This document shows, one piece after another, positions 1-10,700 of a stretch of DNA of 64,000 nt. The DNA lies in NCBI GenBank assembly GCA_000785145.2, contig JSZA02000005.1, positions 1-64,000 of the forward strand, read 5' to 3'. Numbering within the stretch: the first letter of the stretch is position 1; each line of letters starts with the position of its first letter. The notes below the pieces were generated by a model, which saw nothing but the letters and a program-made list of their open reading frames with translations, had not been told where the DNA came from and did not search any database. The translations under genes and the position numbers were made by a program. This DNA comes from Candidatus Thiomargarita nelsonii (GTDB taxonomy: Bacteria > Pseudomonadota > Gammaproteobacteria > Beggiatoales > Beggiatoaceae).

Positions 1-1314
1 GTAAGGAAGGCAAAGAAACCCCAAAAGGAGATAAAGAAAACTCAGAATGAGTTAAAGAAATCTCAAAAGGAGTCGGAAGGGACTCAAGAGGGGGTGGAGA
101 AGTCTTATAAAATCAGAAGTAAACTAAAGTTAGACCTAATTAGGTACGCCGATGATTTTGTAGTACTCCATGAGGAAAAAGAGGTTACTGAGGAATCCAA
201 GAGATTTATAGGCAAATGGCTTGAAGTTAGAGGATTAACTCTATCTGATGAAAAAACCAAAATTGTTCATTCGACAGAAGGTTTTGATTTTCTAGGCCAC
301 CACATCAGGCATTATGAAAATCGGGTTAAAGGGACGTACAAACTAAAATTATTAAATGGTACCCCTACTGAACAACGACGGGCTAAGGCAACGCACGTAT
401 TACGAGTGGAACCAACCAAAGAGAAAATCAAACTTCACTACCGAGAAATAAGTGATACTATTTGGAAGTTAAAAACAGCAACTCCAGTGCAATTAATTGC
501 AATACTCCAACCCAAAATATCGGGTTGGGCTAACTACTATAAAACAGTGCATTCGAGTGAGGCATTCGGCAAACTCGATACGTTCCTCTGGCGTAGGTTA
601 TTCCAATGGGCTTGTCGCAGACACCCGAATAAAGGTAAACGCTGGGTGGCAAATAAGTATTTTGGCACTGTGAATGGTAGAAAATGGACTTTTGCTCAAA
701 TAGAGGGCAAAGGTAAAGACAGAAAAATCGTCAAATATCTCAAGGGATATTCCAAGCACAAAGAAAGAACGGGGAGCTATGCTAGGGTTGGTTACGATAG
801 GTCTTATGAGGACGGTGATACCGCTTATTGGGCGGAAAGGCTCTCCAAAGGCTACGGTAACATCACACCGTCTAAAGCGAAAATGCTAAAGAGACAAGAT
901 GGGATTTGTCCAGTATGTAAATGTAGATTCACAAATATAGAGTTACCAGAAGCACATCATATCCACCCAAGACATTTAGGAGGTGAGGATACATACAAGA
1001 ATCTTGTGCTGGTTCATCTACATTGCCATGACAAAATCCATCGAGAGAACAAAGGTATCAAAGGTAAAAAGGTTAGTCAAACTAGCCCTGAATTACAAGG
1101 GTTTTTGAACAACGGTATGGCACCCGCCTACCAGGCGGAAGATAAAAAAATGCCCACAAGTACCAATACGGTGCTTAGTCTCGGAGGAGGCGCAGGAAGA
1201 ATAATTACACCTGCATCGGACATTAAACCACCTACTGATACCCCTACTGTACTTAGAACCGGAAAAGACGCGGGCATAATAACACCTGCATCGGACGACA
1301 ACAAGGAAACTTGA
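1..1314 (+). CDS. Group II intron reverse transcriptase/maturase with HNH domain, 5'-truncated by window edge
   Basis: The frame is open from base 1, so the gene begins upstream; the GTG at 94 is only the first possible start inside the window. The visible part holds the catalytic RT motif YADD (about 145-160), followed by a maturase domain X region around residues 110-180 and a C-terminal HNH endonuclease signature with paired cysteines (CPVC near 910, HLHC near 1020) and the EAHHIHPRHLGGED core. In this family RT, maturase and endonuclease together allow splicing and retrohoming of the intron that encodes them. The ORF is followed by intron domain V and the helicase exon. An odd Lys/Gln-rich stretch lies in codons 1-32, where RT core sequence would normally be; this may be an insertion or a decayed part. 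The family call is firm; activity cannot be judged because the 5' part is missing. Confidence 0.9.
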   Translation, partial: VRKAKKPQKEIKKTQNELKKSQKESEGTQEGVEKSYKIRSKLKLDLIRYADDFVVLHEEKEVTEESKRFIGKWLEVRGLTLSDEKTKIVHSTEGFDFLGHHIRHYENRVKGTYKLKLLNGTPTEQRRAKATHVLRVEPTKEKIKLHYREISDTIWKLKTATPVQLIAILQPKISGWANYYKTVHSSEAFGKLDTFLWRRLFQWACRRHPNKGKRWVANKYFGTVNGRKWTFAQIEGKGKDRKIVKYLKGYSKHKERTGSYARVGYDRSYEDGDTAYWAERLSKGYGNITPSKAKMLKRQDGICPVCKCRFTNIELPEAHHIHPRHLGGEDTYKNLVLVHLHCHDKIHRENKGIKGKKVSQTSPELQGFLNNGMAPAYQAEDKKMPTSTNTVLSLGGGAGRIITPASDIKPPTDTPTVLRTGKDAGIITPASDDNKET

Positions 1315-1525
1315 AGTCGTTCAAGTAGCTAGGAGATTTACTATAAAGTTCTTGGAGTAAATCGACTCGGGGGGAAACTCCCACAATTAATGAGAGAAGT
1401 TATTGATAGATATTCTACTTAGCACTTGTCTTTGCTAATACTAGGAGCCGGATGAGTTCGAGAGTCTCAAGTCCGGTTTTGAAGACTGGCTTTGTGGGGT
1501 GCATTCCAAACTCTTGCCTACATGG
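1315..1525 (+). ncRNA. Group II intron 3' end (domains V and VI), boundary approximate
   Basis: After the maturase stop there is a non-coding tail. At 1445-1480 a hairpin with the typical domain V layout is visible: GAGCCGGATGAG on the 5' side and CTCAAGTCCGGTTTT on the 3' side, closed by a short TTCGAGAGT cap. Domain VI and the 3' splice site should follow within about 40-55 bases, that is around 1515-1535, but I could not fix the exact junction. The downstream helicase exon begins in this stretch. Basis: the domain V pattern is seen, the splice position is inferred. Confidence 0.75.
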
Positions 1526-2788
1526 GAGATAAGGGTCGTGACCTGCATCGCCAAGTTTAACTGTGGCAAGGAGTTTAAAAATTTGATGCTGGTTGGTGAT
1601 CCCAAACAAGCCATCTATGGTTTCAACGGAGCCAGTAGCGATTTCATGTTGAAAAATTTTATCCAAGATTTTGAGGTACCTAAAGAAAATCAGTTGGAAC
1701 TGACCGAAAATTACCGTTTATCTAAACAGATAATTGCCGCTGCTAATCTGTTACAACCTTCAACTATGCCAGAAAATCAAGCGATTAACGGAGAAGTTAA
1801 AGCACTTAGCTTTCCTAATGAAGAGGCAGAAGCCGATTGGGTTATCAATCGCTTACAAACCTTGATACAAGAAGGACATCAAGATATTGAAGGTGCAATT
1901 TCTTGGGAAAATTGTGCGGTACTCGGTAGAACCCGTTATGTCGTGAAAAAATTGGAAGACAAACTGAAACAACACAATATTCCTTATTATTATAAGCGTA
2001 CTAGGGATGCTATAGAAAGTGAATCAGAATTGATACGTTGTTTTGAACTTGGTATGTATTTACTGATAAATCCGCAAAATCGTTTGCATTTTCAGAAGTT
2101 ATTGGAATTGCTTAACCTAGATGACTTATGGGAAAAAATTGATGAGCAAAGCTGGCAAGACGGTTTTGATATGTTGACTTGGATAGCTAACTATCTACAA
2201 AATGCCGAAATTATCCAGCACTTTAAAATATTACTAACCGCTTGGCAAAATTTGATTGGCTCTGAAATACGGTTTAGGGAGACGATGAGGGTTTTAGAAA
2301 AGTATGCCACCAAAACTTGGCATGATGAAAAACGTGATGAAAAACGTGATGAAAAACGTGTTATGGTTTGTAATGACATCAAAATGTGGCAAGAAAACTG
2401 GAAAAGTTACCTCAGACAAACCAATAGTAAACAACGTAATCTCTCATCATTTCTAACCAAAGTTGCTCTAGGTGCAACCCATCAGCCACAGCGTAATGGA
2501 TTAGCCTTATTAACCGTACATACCGCAAAAGGGTTAGAGTTTGAAGTTGTGTGTATTATGGGTATGTGTGAAAGGACTTTTCCCGATTATCGAGCCATTA
2601 AAAACGGTGGCAAATTCTTAGAAGAGGAAGAACATAATGCTTATGTTGCCCTCACTCGTTCTAAACGTCTGGCATATTTAACCTATCCCCGTCAAAAATA
2701 TATGCCTTGGGGTGAAATCAAACAACAACAAGCTTCGCGTTATCTTAACAAGATGGGACTTGATATTATAAAAGATCGCACAAATTAA
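1499..2788 (+). CDS. UvrD/Rep-family DNA helicase, C-terminal exon interrupted by the group II intron
   Basis: This is the C-terminal half of a superfamily 1 helicase. Visible motifs in order: GDPKQAIYGF (motif III), LTENYRLSKQI (motif IV), LLTVHTAKGLEFEVV (motif V) and NAYVALTRSKR (motif VI). The Walker A and DExQ motifs are absent and must lie upstream of the intron. The GTG at 1499 sits in the intron tail and is not a believable native start; the first convincing helicase residues are around 1530-1570 (VVTCIAK...NLMLVGDPKQ). A triple tandem repeat of GATGAAAAACGT-type codons (DEKRDEKRDEKR, about 2331-2360) makes a small charged insert. If the intron still splices, a full helicase could be made; otherwise the gene is split. 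Confidence 0.8.
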   Translation: MHSKLLPTWEIRVVTCIAKFNCGKEFKNLMLVGDPKQAIYGFNGASSDFMLKNFIQDFEVPKENQLELTENYRLSKQIIAAANLLQPSTMPENQAINGEVKALSFPNEEAEADWVINRLQTLIQEGHQDIEGAISWENCAVLGRTRYVVKKLEDKLKQHNIPYYYKRTRDAIESESELIRCFELGMYLLINPQNRLHFQKLLELLNLDDLWEKIDEQSWQDGFDMLTWIANYLQNAEIIQHFKILLTAWQNLIGSEIRFRETMRVLEKYATKTWHDEKRDEKRDEKRVMVCNDIKMWQENWKSYLRQTNSKQRNLSSFLTKVALGATHQPQRNGLALLTVHTAKGLEFEVVCIMGMCERTFPDYRAIKNGGKFLEEEEHNAYVALTRSKRLAYLTYPRQKYMPWGEIKQQQASRYLNKMGLDIIKDRTN

Positions 2789-2822
2789 TTGTGAAGATGA
2801 AAACGATATGAGGTCTTAAACT

Positions 2823-4418
2823 ATGCGTTTACGTACATTTGAAACTCGTGGTCCGGTAGAGCCGACTCGCAACTATGTAGTCCCACGCCGCGAAGAAATT
2901 GCTAATTTAGCTCAACGTATCAAAGAGGGACGATATATTGTTATCTTCGCGCCGCGTCAAACTGGGAAAACCACCTTTTTTCGCTGGACACTGGATGCGC
3001 TTTCCGACAAAACCTATTTTCCGATCCAACTGGATTTTGAAGAATATAAAAATCTGTCGCCAAGCACTTTCTATAGTTATCTCCACATCGATCTGTGCCA
3101 AGAAATTTTAAACATTTTTCAAGCCAGACAATTGCTACCTTCAGAGGAATTGCGCCAATTTTTGGAGAACTCGAAAATCACGGATCATGTCTCAATGAGA
3201 GCTTTTTTTGAGCATCTCTCTTTTTATCTAAAAAACCAGAAGCTTGTGATCATTATTGACGAATTTGATGGTATTCCCACGGCTGCTGTCAGTGATTTTT
3301 TATATTCCTTGCGCCGCATTTACCTTTCCAAAAATCCACAACGTTGCCCCTATAGCGTGGGCATTGTGGGTGTCAAAAATATCACCCAACTTAACTATGA
3401 TCGTTCGATTTCGCCCTTCAATATCCAAGACGACTTTGCCCTGCCTAACTTTACGCTTTCACAAGTACGAGAACTCTTAGGACAATATACCAAAGAGGTT
3501 GGACAAGCATTTGCACCAGACGCTCACGAAAATTTTCACCAACAGAGTTCGGGGCAACCCTTTCTCGTCAACCGATTAGCGCAAATCTTGATCGAAGAAA
3601 TGAAGATTCCGCTTGAGGAAATGATTAGCCATTCTCATTTTGAGAAAGCTCACCAACAACTCCTTGAGGAATCAAATGTGCATTTGGATCATTTGACGAC
3701 CAATATTCTGCAAAATCCACGCTTTGAACCATTTTTGATGGGGATTATCTCGTATGAAGCCGGGGTGCGATTCAACCTTCGTAATGAAGTTATCAGTTTA
3801 CTCGCTACCTACGGTGTTTTGAAGAAAAGCTCTGAGGGACTTTGCGAAATTGCAAACCCTATTTATCAGTATTGCATTATACAGACATTTCAACCGCTGA
3901 TAAATGGGTTGGAGCGGGAATATTTACCCGAAGAAACTGAGGCTGGTTTTTTCGACTACTTGACTCCTGATGGTAAAATCAACATGCGTCTGCTGCTGGA
4001 CAATTTCCGTGATTTCATTGCTCGCGCTGGCTATCGGATTCTTCAAGTCCCTGATACACCCCAAGAATTTGTCGGACAGTATCTATTATTTGGTTATCTC
4101 GACTCCTTTGTGCGACAAGTGCGCGGATTTATGTACCTTGAAGTTCGCAGCGGGCGGGGACGGATGGATCTGATTATCCTCCATCAAGGAGAAAAGTACA
4201 TTGTTGAAACTAAAATTTGGGAAGGCAAAAGTCTCTTTGCAGCGGGTAAACGTCAACTGGCAAAATATCTCAAATTAGAAAAAGTCCGTGAAGGCTACTA
4301 CGTTGTGTTTGATCACCGCAAAAAACCTCAAGCACGATTCGAGACTGATATGATCGAGGGCAAAATGATTGTCAGTTATTGTTTTGAAGTAAAGCAAAAT
4401 ATACCGTCTGCCGCTTAA
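2823..4418 (+). CDS. AAA-type ATPase fused to a PD-(D/E)XK nuclease domain
   Basis: 531 residues. The N-terminal P-loop ATPase has Walker A APRQTGKTT (residues 43-51) and Walker B LVIIIDEFD (about 139-147), as in the AAA-ATPase-like families common in bacteroidetes, cyanobacteria and large sulfur bacteria. The C-terminal 100 residues show a PD-(D/E)XK nuclease core: GRMDLII (Asp) followed by KYIVETKIW (E-x-K) near residues 450-465. Proteins of this layout are usually described as ATPases with an associated nuclease and are often seen near mobile or defence genes; the exact role is unknown. It follows the split helicase by 34 bases and precedes the helicase/methyltransferase pair, so an accessory or defence role is plausible but inferred. 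Start ATG at 2823 fits the MRLRTFETRG N-terminus. Confidence 0.75.
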   Translation: MRLRTFETRGPVEPTRNYVVPRREEIANLAQRIKEGRYIVIFAPRQTGKTTFFRWTLDALSDKTYFPIQLDFEEYKNLSPSTFYSYLHIDLCQEILNIFQARQLLPSEELRQFLENSKITDHVSMRAFFEHLSFYLKNQKLVIIIDEFDGIPTAAVSDFLYSLRRIYLSKNPQRCPYSVGIVGVKNITQLNYDRSISPFNIQDDFALPNFTLSQVRELLGQYTKEVGQAFAPDAHENFHQQSSGQPFLVNRLAQILIEEMKIPLEEMISHSHFEKAHQQLLEESNVHLDHLTTNILQNPRFEPFLMGIISYEAGVRFNLRNEVISLLATYGVLKKSSEGLCEIANPIYQYCIIQTFQPLINGLEREYLPEETEAGFFDYLTPDGKINMRLLLDNFRDFIARAGYRILQVPDTPQEFVGQYLLFGYLDSFVRQVRGFMYLEVRSGRGRMDLIILHQGEKYIVETKIWEGKSLFAAGKRQLAKYLKLEKVREGYYVVFDHRKKPQARFETDMIEGKMIVSYCFEVKQNIPSAA

Positions 4419-4451
4419 ATCCAAAGATAACTACCAAACAAAAATAACGAC

Positions 4452-4547
4452 AGCCAATTTTTTAGCAGGGATAAACCAAAACAAAACTAAAATCCCTTTC
4501 GTACCGGTTTTGACTTATCCCTGCTAATATATAATCCCTGTAGTTAA
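4452..4547. repeat. TAGCAGGGATAA inverted-repeat element
   Basis: A short element with inverted arms: TTTTTTAGCAGGGATAA at the left and TTATCCCTGCTAATATA at the right, with internal CCAAAAC/GGTTTTG pairing. Relatives occur at 20493-20635, 27930-27985, 28917-28985 and 59733-59815. It lies just upstream of the PLD-helicase start and could influence its transcription; this is not shown. Confidence 0.65.
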
Positions 4548-4559
4548 AATAGAATAACC

Positions 4560-7500
4560 ATGCCTGACATAATCGACAACCAAACCCAAAAACTCACTGA
4601 TCACGTTTGCCAAATTTTGCAGCAAACAGAATCCGTTAAATTTGCTGTAGGCTATTTTTTTGTCACTGGCTTGCAAGAACTCAAACAAGAATTTTCTCAC
4701 CTCAATAAAATCCAATTGCTGATAGGCAATCAAACCAATCAACAAACGATTGATGCCTTGATGCAACAAGAACAACAGCCGGAACGAGTAAAAAAAATCA
4801 TTGGTAAACGCCAAACTCCTAGAGAAAAACAACGTATCGCCACCGAAACTCAAGCCAAAATCCGAGCCGCTTTAGCGGTTCCCCCCTTGACGGATAGTAC
4901 CGAAAATTTGTTTGAACTCATTCAACAATGGCTCGATAGCGGTAAATTAGAAGTCCGCGTTTATACCAAAGAAAAATTTCACGCCAAAGCCTATTTATTT
5001 AGCTATAAAGAAGGCTTTTATGGCAAAGGCATTGGTATTGTTGGCTCTAGTAATCTTACCGTATCAGGCTTAAAAAATAATACTGAACTCAATGTCTTAG
5101 TGCATGGCGATGACAATTTTGCACAATTAAATCACTGGTTTGAACGCTTATGGGCGGATGCGCTACCCTTTAGCCAAGCACTCATGCAGGCAATTCAAAC
5201 CAGTTGGGCGAGTAAAATTTATACGCCATGGGATATTTATTTAAAAACCTTATATAAATTGGTTGAAGAGCGCTTGGAATATGCCGCAAGTAATATTATT
5301 CACTGGGATAGCAAATTACCGCCCCTAACCCGCTTTCAACAAGTGGCGGTTGATCAAGGTTTAAAAATTTTACGCGATCATCAAGGCGTATTTATTTCTG
5401 ATGTCGTCGGATTGGGTAAAACCTTTATTGGCATTGGCTTATTAAAACACTTGCAACGCACCGGCTTCAAACATCAAGTGATTATTTGTCCCAATGCTTT
5501 AGAAAAAGATTGGCGAGATAATGCTAACGAATATGAAGTCTTTGCTGAAATTATTCCATTATCAAAGTTATCAATAACAGATTCGCCTCTAAAACGGATA
5601 AAATATGCCGATGTCGTTTTAATTGATGAATCCCATCATTTTCGTAACGCCAATTCGCAACGCTATGCTGTGGTTGAAGAATTTTTACGCGGTAAAACCG
5701 TTATTTTGCTGACAGCAACGCCGCGTAATAACAGTGCTTGGGATTTATATAATCAAATTCGCTTATTTCAAGATGATGCCACGCCTTCTTTGAATTTAGA
5801 TACTTATGATAATTTAAAAAAGTATTTTCAAGCAGTGGATAAACTGGAACAACAAGCCAGAGAGCTTGAAATATCAGCTGAAAAAACTGATTGCCTTAAC
5901 AAAGCACGGCATAAAATCGAACAATTATTACAACAAGTGCTCATTCGCCGCCGCCGTAATCATATTAATAAATATTATCCCGATGAAACGATTAATGGCA
6001 AACCAATTAAGTTTCCGACGCGCCAATTGCAGCGACTAGATTATAACATTGATGACACCTACAACAACCTTTATGACGACATTCGCCATCATATTGCTAA
6101 GCTTCATTATGCGCGTTACAGCATCGGGCTTTACGTCAAAGAGGCATTAAGAGGCGAAAAAAAATGGGCTAATTTAGCGCGTGCAGGGCGTTCATTGCGG
6201 GGTATTATGCGCGTGTTATTGCTCAAACGATTTGAATCTTCTGTCGTCGCATTTCGCAATACAGTTACCAAAATGTTGAAAATGCACAATTTATTTTTAA
6301 AAATTTTGCAACAAGGTTATATTGTTGCGGATGCCAAATTATTGGAAAAATTGGAAGATGCGGACGGTAATTTAGATTTTGAATCGGTGCAAGATGGCAA
6401 ATATTCTCAAGAGGATTTTTACCTTGAGGATTTAGAACGCGATTTACGGGATGATATGGCGCAATTGAGCGAAATTCTAAACATGGTAACTGAGATAACG
6501 CCGGCACAAGATGATAAATTACAAAGCTTATTGTACCAGCTACAACAAGCACCATTAGCAACTGAAAAAGTGATTATTTTCACCCAATATAGTGATACAG
6601 CGCGTTATCTCTATGAGCAAATCAAAGCGGATAATTTAGCCGTCATTGATAGCAAAACTAAAAATAAAATGCAATTATTGCAACTATTTTCGCCACGCTC
6701 TAATAATTACCAACTTAACAAAAATGAAACCGAACTACGTCTGATTATTGCCACCGATGTTTTTTCTGAAGGCTTAAATTTGCAAGATGCTGCGGCTGTC
6801 ATTAATTACGATTTGCATTGGAATCCGGTGCGTCTCATTCAGCGCGTTGGGCGAATTGATCGAATCGGCTCTGAGCATGACACGATTTATATTTATAACT
6901 TTTTTCCCGAAACAGCCTTAGATGAAGGCTTAGGTTTACGCGAATTACTGCGGCGACGAATTCAAGAAATTCATGATACCATCGGCGAAGATGAAAAAAT
7001 TCTGGATGAAAAAGAACGCTTAAATGAAGCCGATATGTACAGCATTTACAACAATGAAGATGCTAGCACCGAAGATCAAGAAATTTGTTTTGATATGAAT
7101 GAAGCTGAAATGTTCATACGCAATCTGCGAGACAATGATAAGGCAACTTTTGAACGCATTCGCCAATTACCAGATGGTATCCGTGCCGCGAAGTCTTCAC
7201 ATATCAATGGTACTTTTGTTTTTTGCGGGGTAGAAAATCGCTATAAACGACTATATTTACTAGATGAACTTGGCAAAATCATTAGCTCCTCACCGGCTGA
7301 AATACTCCCTTTGCTCCAATGCAAAGCTGATACACCAACTCACCCACTACCTAACGGACACAATAAACGTGTTGAACCAGCACGGCGGTTATTTGAAGAA
7401 CATCTTAATAAGATTATTCAAAGCCTGAAACATCCAGAGATAACACCAGAACAAAATTATATTATAAATAAATTCAATGAATGGCGTGATGATTTACTGA

Positions 7501-7748
7501 CAACCGAAAACCAGCGCAATTTAATTAATCACTTAATCAGCGTGATTTCGCAACCGTTACCCTCTTATGTACTCACTGAATTACGCGCCCTCAAGCGAAA
7601 GAAAATAGCCGGCTCAGAATTAGTCGAGAAAATCGACAAATTAGTTTACCACTTTGAATTAGAAAAGCCGAAACCAAACCTCTCAACTTTTCCAATAACT
7701 AAGATATATTGTTCAGAGTCATTATGGAAACCCAACTCAAAAATATAA
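4560..7748 (+). CDS. PLD-nuclease / SNF2-type helicase fusion
   Basis: 1062 residues. The N-terminal part carries a phospholipase-D-type nuclease motif (FHAKAYLF, then GIVGSSNLT and NNTELN, about residues 139-180). It is followed by a SWI2/SNF2-like helicase core: Walker A VVGLGKTFI near residue 281, DEAH-type box VLIDESHHFRN near 355, LLTATPRNN (motif III), and in the second RecA lobe ATDVFSEGLNLQ and QRVGRIDRIGS (motifs V and VI, about 745-785). Such PLD-helicases are found in restriction and DISARM-like loci as the DNA-translocating or cleaving partner. It overlaps the next gene, an Eco57I-type methyltransferase, so the two are almost certainly co-translated. Start ATG at 4560 is the first in frame. 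Confidence 0.85.
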   Translation: MPDIIDNQTQKLTDHVCQILQQTESVKFAVGYFFVTGLQELKQEFSHLNKIQLLIGNQTNQQTIDALMQQEQQPERVKKIIGKRQTPREKQRIATETQAKIRAALAVPPLTDSTENLFELIQQWLDSGKLEVRVYTKEKFHAKAYLFSYKEGFYGKGIGIVGSSNLTVSGLKNNTELNVLVHGDDNFAQLNHWFERLWADALPFSQALMQAIQTSWASKIYTPWDIYLKTLYKLVEERLEYAASNIIHWDSKLPPLTRFQQVAVDQGLKILRDHQGVFISDVVGLGKTFIGIGLLKHLQRTGFKHQVIICPNALEKDWRDNANEYEVFAEIIPLSKLSITDSPLKRIKYADVVLIDESHHFRNANSQRYAVVEEFLRGKTVILLTATPRNNSAWDLYNQIRLFQDDATPSLNLDTYDNLKKYFQAVDKLEQQARELEISAEKTDCLNKARHKIEQLLQQVLIRRRRNHINKYYPDETINGKPIKFPTRQLQRLDYNIDDTYNNLYDDIRHHIAKLHYARYSIGLYVKEALRGEKKWANLARAGRSLRGIMRVLLLKRFESSVVAFRNTVTKMLKMHNLFLKILQQGYIVADAKLLEKLEDADGNLDFESVQDGKYSQEDFYLEDLERDLRDDMAQLSEILNMVTEITPAQDDKLQSLLYQLQQAPLATEKVIIFTQYSDTARYLYEQIKADNLAVIDSKTKNKMQLLQLFSPRSNNYQLNKNETELRLIIATDVFSEGLNLQDAAAVINYDLHWNPVRLIQRVGRIDRIGSEHDTIYIYNFFPETALDEGLGLRELLRRRIQEIHDTIGEDEKILDEKERLNEADMYSIYNNEDASTEDQEICFDMNEAEMFIRNLRDNDKATFERIRQLPDGIRAAKSSHINGTFVFCGVENRYKRLYLLDELGKIISSSPAEILPLLQCKADTPTHPLPNGHNKRVEPARRLFEEHLNKIIQSLKHPEITPEQNYIINKFNEWRDDLLTTENQRNLINHLISVISQPLPSYVLTELRALKRKKIAGSELVEKIDKLVYHFELEKPKPNLSTFPITKIYCSESLWKPNSKI

Positions 7749-10700
7749 AAACGATTGAAGACTTACAAACTTTATTAGTTGAAACAATAGGTTTTGAAGA
7801 AACTGATGAACGTGTTTTTTTTCCAGAAGAAAAACAGAATTTACAAGCAGAATATCCACAAGCATTGAAACTGGCTGAATTATTTGATTTTTCAGTATTA
7901 GTATTGCCCGTGGCGCATCAATTATTAAAAACCCGGCAACGTGCCGCAATTGAGACGCTACAAAAACGTTATCCCTTTGCACTCTACATTTTTGTAGATT
8001 TACCAAAACAATTATGGCATTGGGTATTTCCCAAACCGGAGCAAGCGGCTCATCAAAAAATATTGCGCCGTATGGAAATTGGCGTTGATGAACGCTTGCA
8101 TACGATTATTGAACGCTTGACACAATTAAGTCAGGCACTCTTAGCGTGTGAAAATACGGGAGATGTTGTCGCCGCCGTTCATAACGCCTTTGATGTGGAG
8201 ATGGTAAGCTCGCAATTTTTTCGAGCCTATCAACAACACTACGAGAAATTTAAGCGGCATCTCAAAGCGGATAATAAAAATAAACAGTGGGTTTATGATG
8301 ACAATAAATTATCCCGCTATGTGCAACTACTGTTAGGGCGCATCTTATTTTTACATTTTCTCGAAAAAAAGGCTTGGCTTGATAAAAATAATAATTTTAT
8401 TAGAGAATTGCAATTGCCTTATGCAAAAAAAGAACAGCAAGGCTTTTATCGTGAAGTTTTGAGACGCTTATTTTTTGAGGCGCTCAATCAGCCCGGCGAT
8501 CGAAAAGAAATCAATGGACAAGAATATCAGATTCCGTTTCTCAATGGCGGATTATTTGAAGCACGGGCAGAATTTGACGAGGCTGACTTCATTAGTTGTC
8601 CCGAGCTTGCCGATGAATTGTTCACCGATTTGTTAAAAATGTTAGGGCAATATAATTTTACGGTTGATGAATCTACGCCACTGGATCAAATTGTGGGCAT
8701 TGATCCAGAAATGTTGGGCAAAGTCTTAGAAAATTTGCTTGAAGCAGAGGCGCGTCATGCCAGCGGTACTTATTATACGCCCCGCTCGATTGTGGCTTAT
8801 ATGTGTCGAGAAACTTTATATCGGCATTTATCCGCTCACCTTTCCCGCGACACATTTAATCAGTTAGTTGAAACAGCATCAACCGGTGACACCGCACCAC
8901 TTGAGCCAAAATTAGCCAAGGTTTTAAATGAGCAACTTGATCAGCTCAAAATACTTGATCCAGCGGTTGGCTCAGGGGCATTTTTGCTAGGCATGTTGCA
9001 AGAAATTTTGCTGTTAAAAGAATCGCTGGCGCGTGTCGAAGGTGAAACTATACAACGCGCAACACTAAAGCGGCATATTATCCATAACAGCTTGTATGCG
9101 GTAGATATTTCTTTTCCAGCCATTGAAATTGCGCGATTACGTTTATGGCTCGCATTAGTGGTAGATGAGGCGAAACCACAACCTTTACCTAATTTGGATT
9201 ATCACATTATTCGCGGTGATACCTTGCGAACGCTGTTTGATGGTAAACCGGTGTTACCAGTTAAGATTGAAAATCAGCAATATGAATTACTAAATAAAGA
9301 AGAGTGCCATACAACAACTTTATTGCAATATTTAGATGACTTATATGTTGCCAACGGCGCCGAAAAATCCCAATTACGCCAACAAATTAAAGCGCAATTA
9401 ACCGCAATAGTTGAAGCGCATTGGGCGGACAAAGAAAAAATCCTCAATGAAAACGTTGAAAATATTTATAAGCGGCGCGTTAATGGCAAAATTTCCTCTC
9501 AAAAACTGGCCAAAAATTATGAAAGAGATTTACACTTATTAAAAGATATTACAGAACAACGCACTCGATTAAATCAATCCCGTCAAGCAGGCGAAGAGTT
9601 AGATTTACCATTTACGCCGCTGCATTTATATTTTGCCGATGTGTTTAGCGGCGACAATCACGGATTTGATATTGTCATAGCCAATCCACCTTATGTGCGT
9701 CAAGAACAAATCAAGGACATCAAGCCCCATCTCAAAGAAGAATTTGGGAAATTTTTTCGAGGTACGGCGGATTTATATACCTATTTTTATAAGCGTGGCT
9801 TAGAGCTTTTGAAAACCGGTGGACATTTAGGTTTTATCGCGCCTAACAAATTTATGCGAGCCGGCTATGGTAAAAACACCCGCGAATTGTTGACGACGGT
9901 GGCAACTCCAGAGGTGATTATTGATTTTGGTGATTCGCCCGTATTTGATGCAACCACTTATCCTGCTATTGTGTTAGTAGAAAAAACCGTTAAGCCAGTT
10001 AAAAAACCACCAGCTATTGATGTAGCTATTATCAAAACCAGAAAAGAAATTGAACAAGTTGCTGAAGTGGTAGCGGATCGTGGTTTTAAGATGCCGGTTG
10101 CTGAACTTTCTATAGATGGCTGGACACTAGAAAGTGAAGATGTACTTAACTTAATGAAAAAAATGCGGAAAATGGGAACGCCGCTAGGGGAATATGTACA
10201 GGGGCGTTTTTATTATGGTATTAAAACCGGTTTTAATGATGCCTTTGTAATTGATGCCGCTACTCGTGATAAACTGATTGCTGAAGATGCTAAGAGTGCT
10301 GAATTGATTAAGCCTTGGTTGCGGGGGCGGGATATTCGTAAGTGGCGGGTGGAATGGGCGGAGTTATACGTTATAAATATTCCTAGCAGTGCTAATAAAG
10401 AGTGGTTATGGTCAAATGCTAAAACTGAAAGTGAAGCGAGGCAAATATTTGACAAGACTTATCCTGCTATTCACGCTCATTTAAGCCAATGGGAACCAAA
10501 GCTCAAAAAACGGAATGATCAAGGCAAGTTTTTTTGGGAATTAAGGTCTTGTGCTTATTACGCTGAATTTGAACAGCCTAAAATTATTTATCCTGATATT
10601 GCACAGCACCCTAAATTTGCTTGGGATGAAAAACAAACTTTTTTAGGTAATACAGCTTATATCATACCAACTAATGAACTTTGGTTGCTTGGGTTATTAA

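Noticed and set aside
1..1314. The reverse transcriptase could belong to a diversity-generating retroelement acting on the FGE-fold proteins
   Set aside because: It has a maturase region, an HNH domain and a following domain V, all typical of group II introns, and no template repeat is next to it.
4524..4853. Minus-strand ORF of 109 codons over the PLD-helicase start
   Set aside because: It lies wholly opposite the conserved PLD domain and the inverted repeat and shows no family pattern; a shadow of the real gene.
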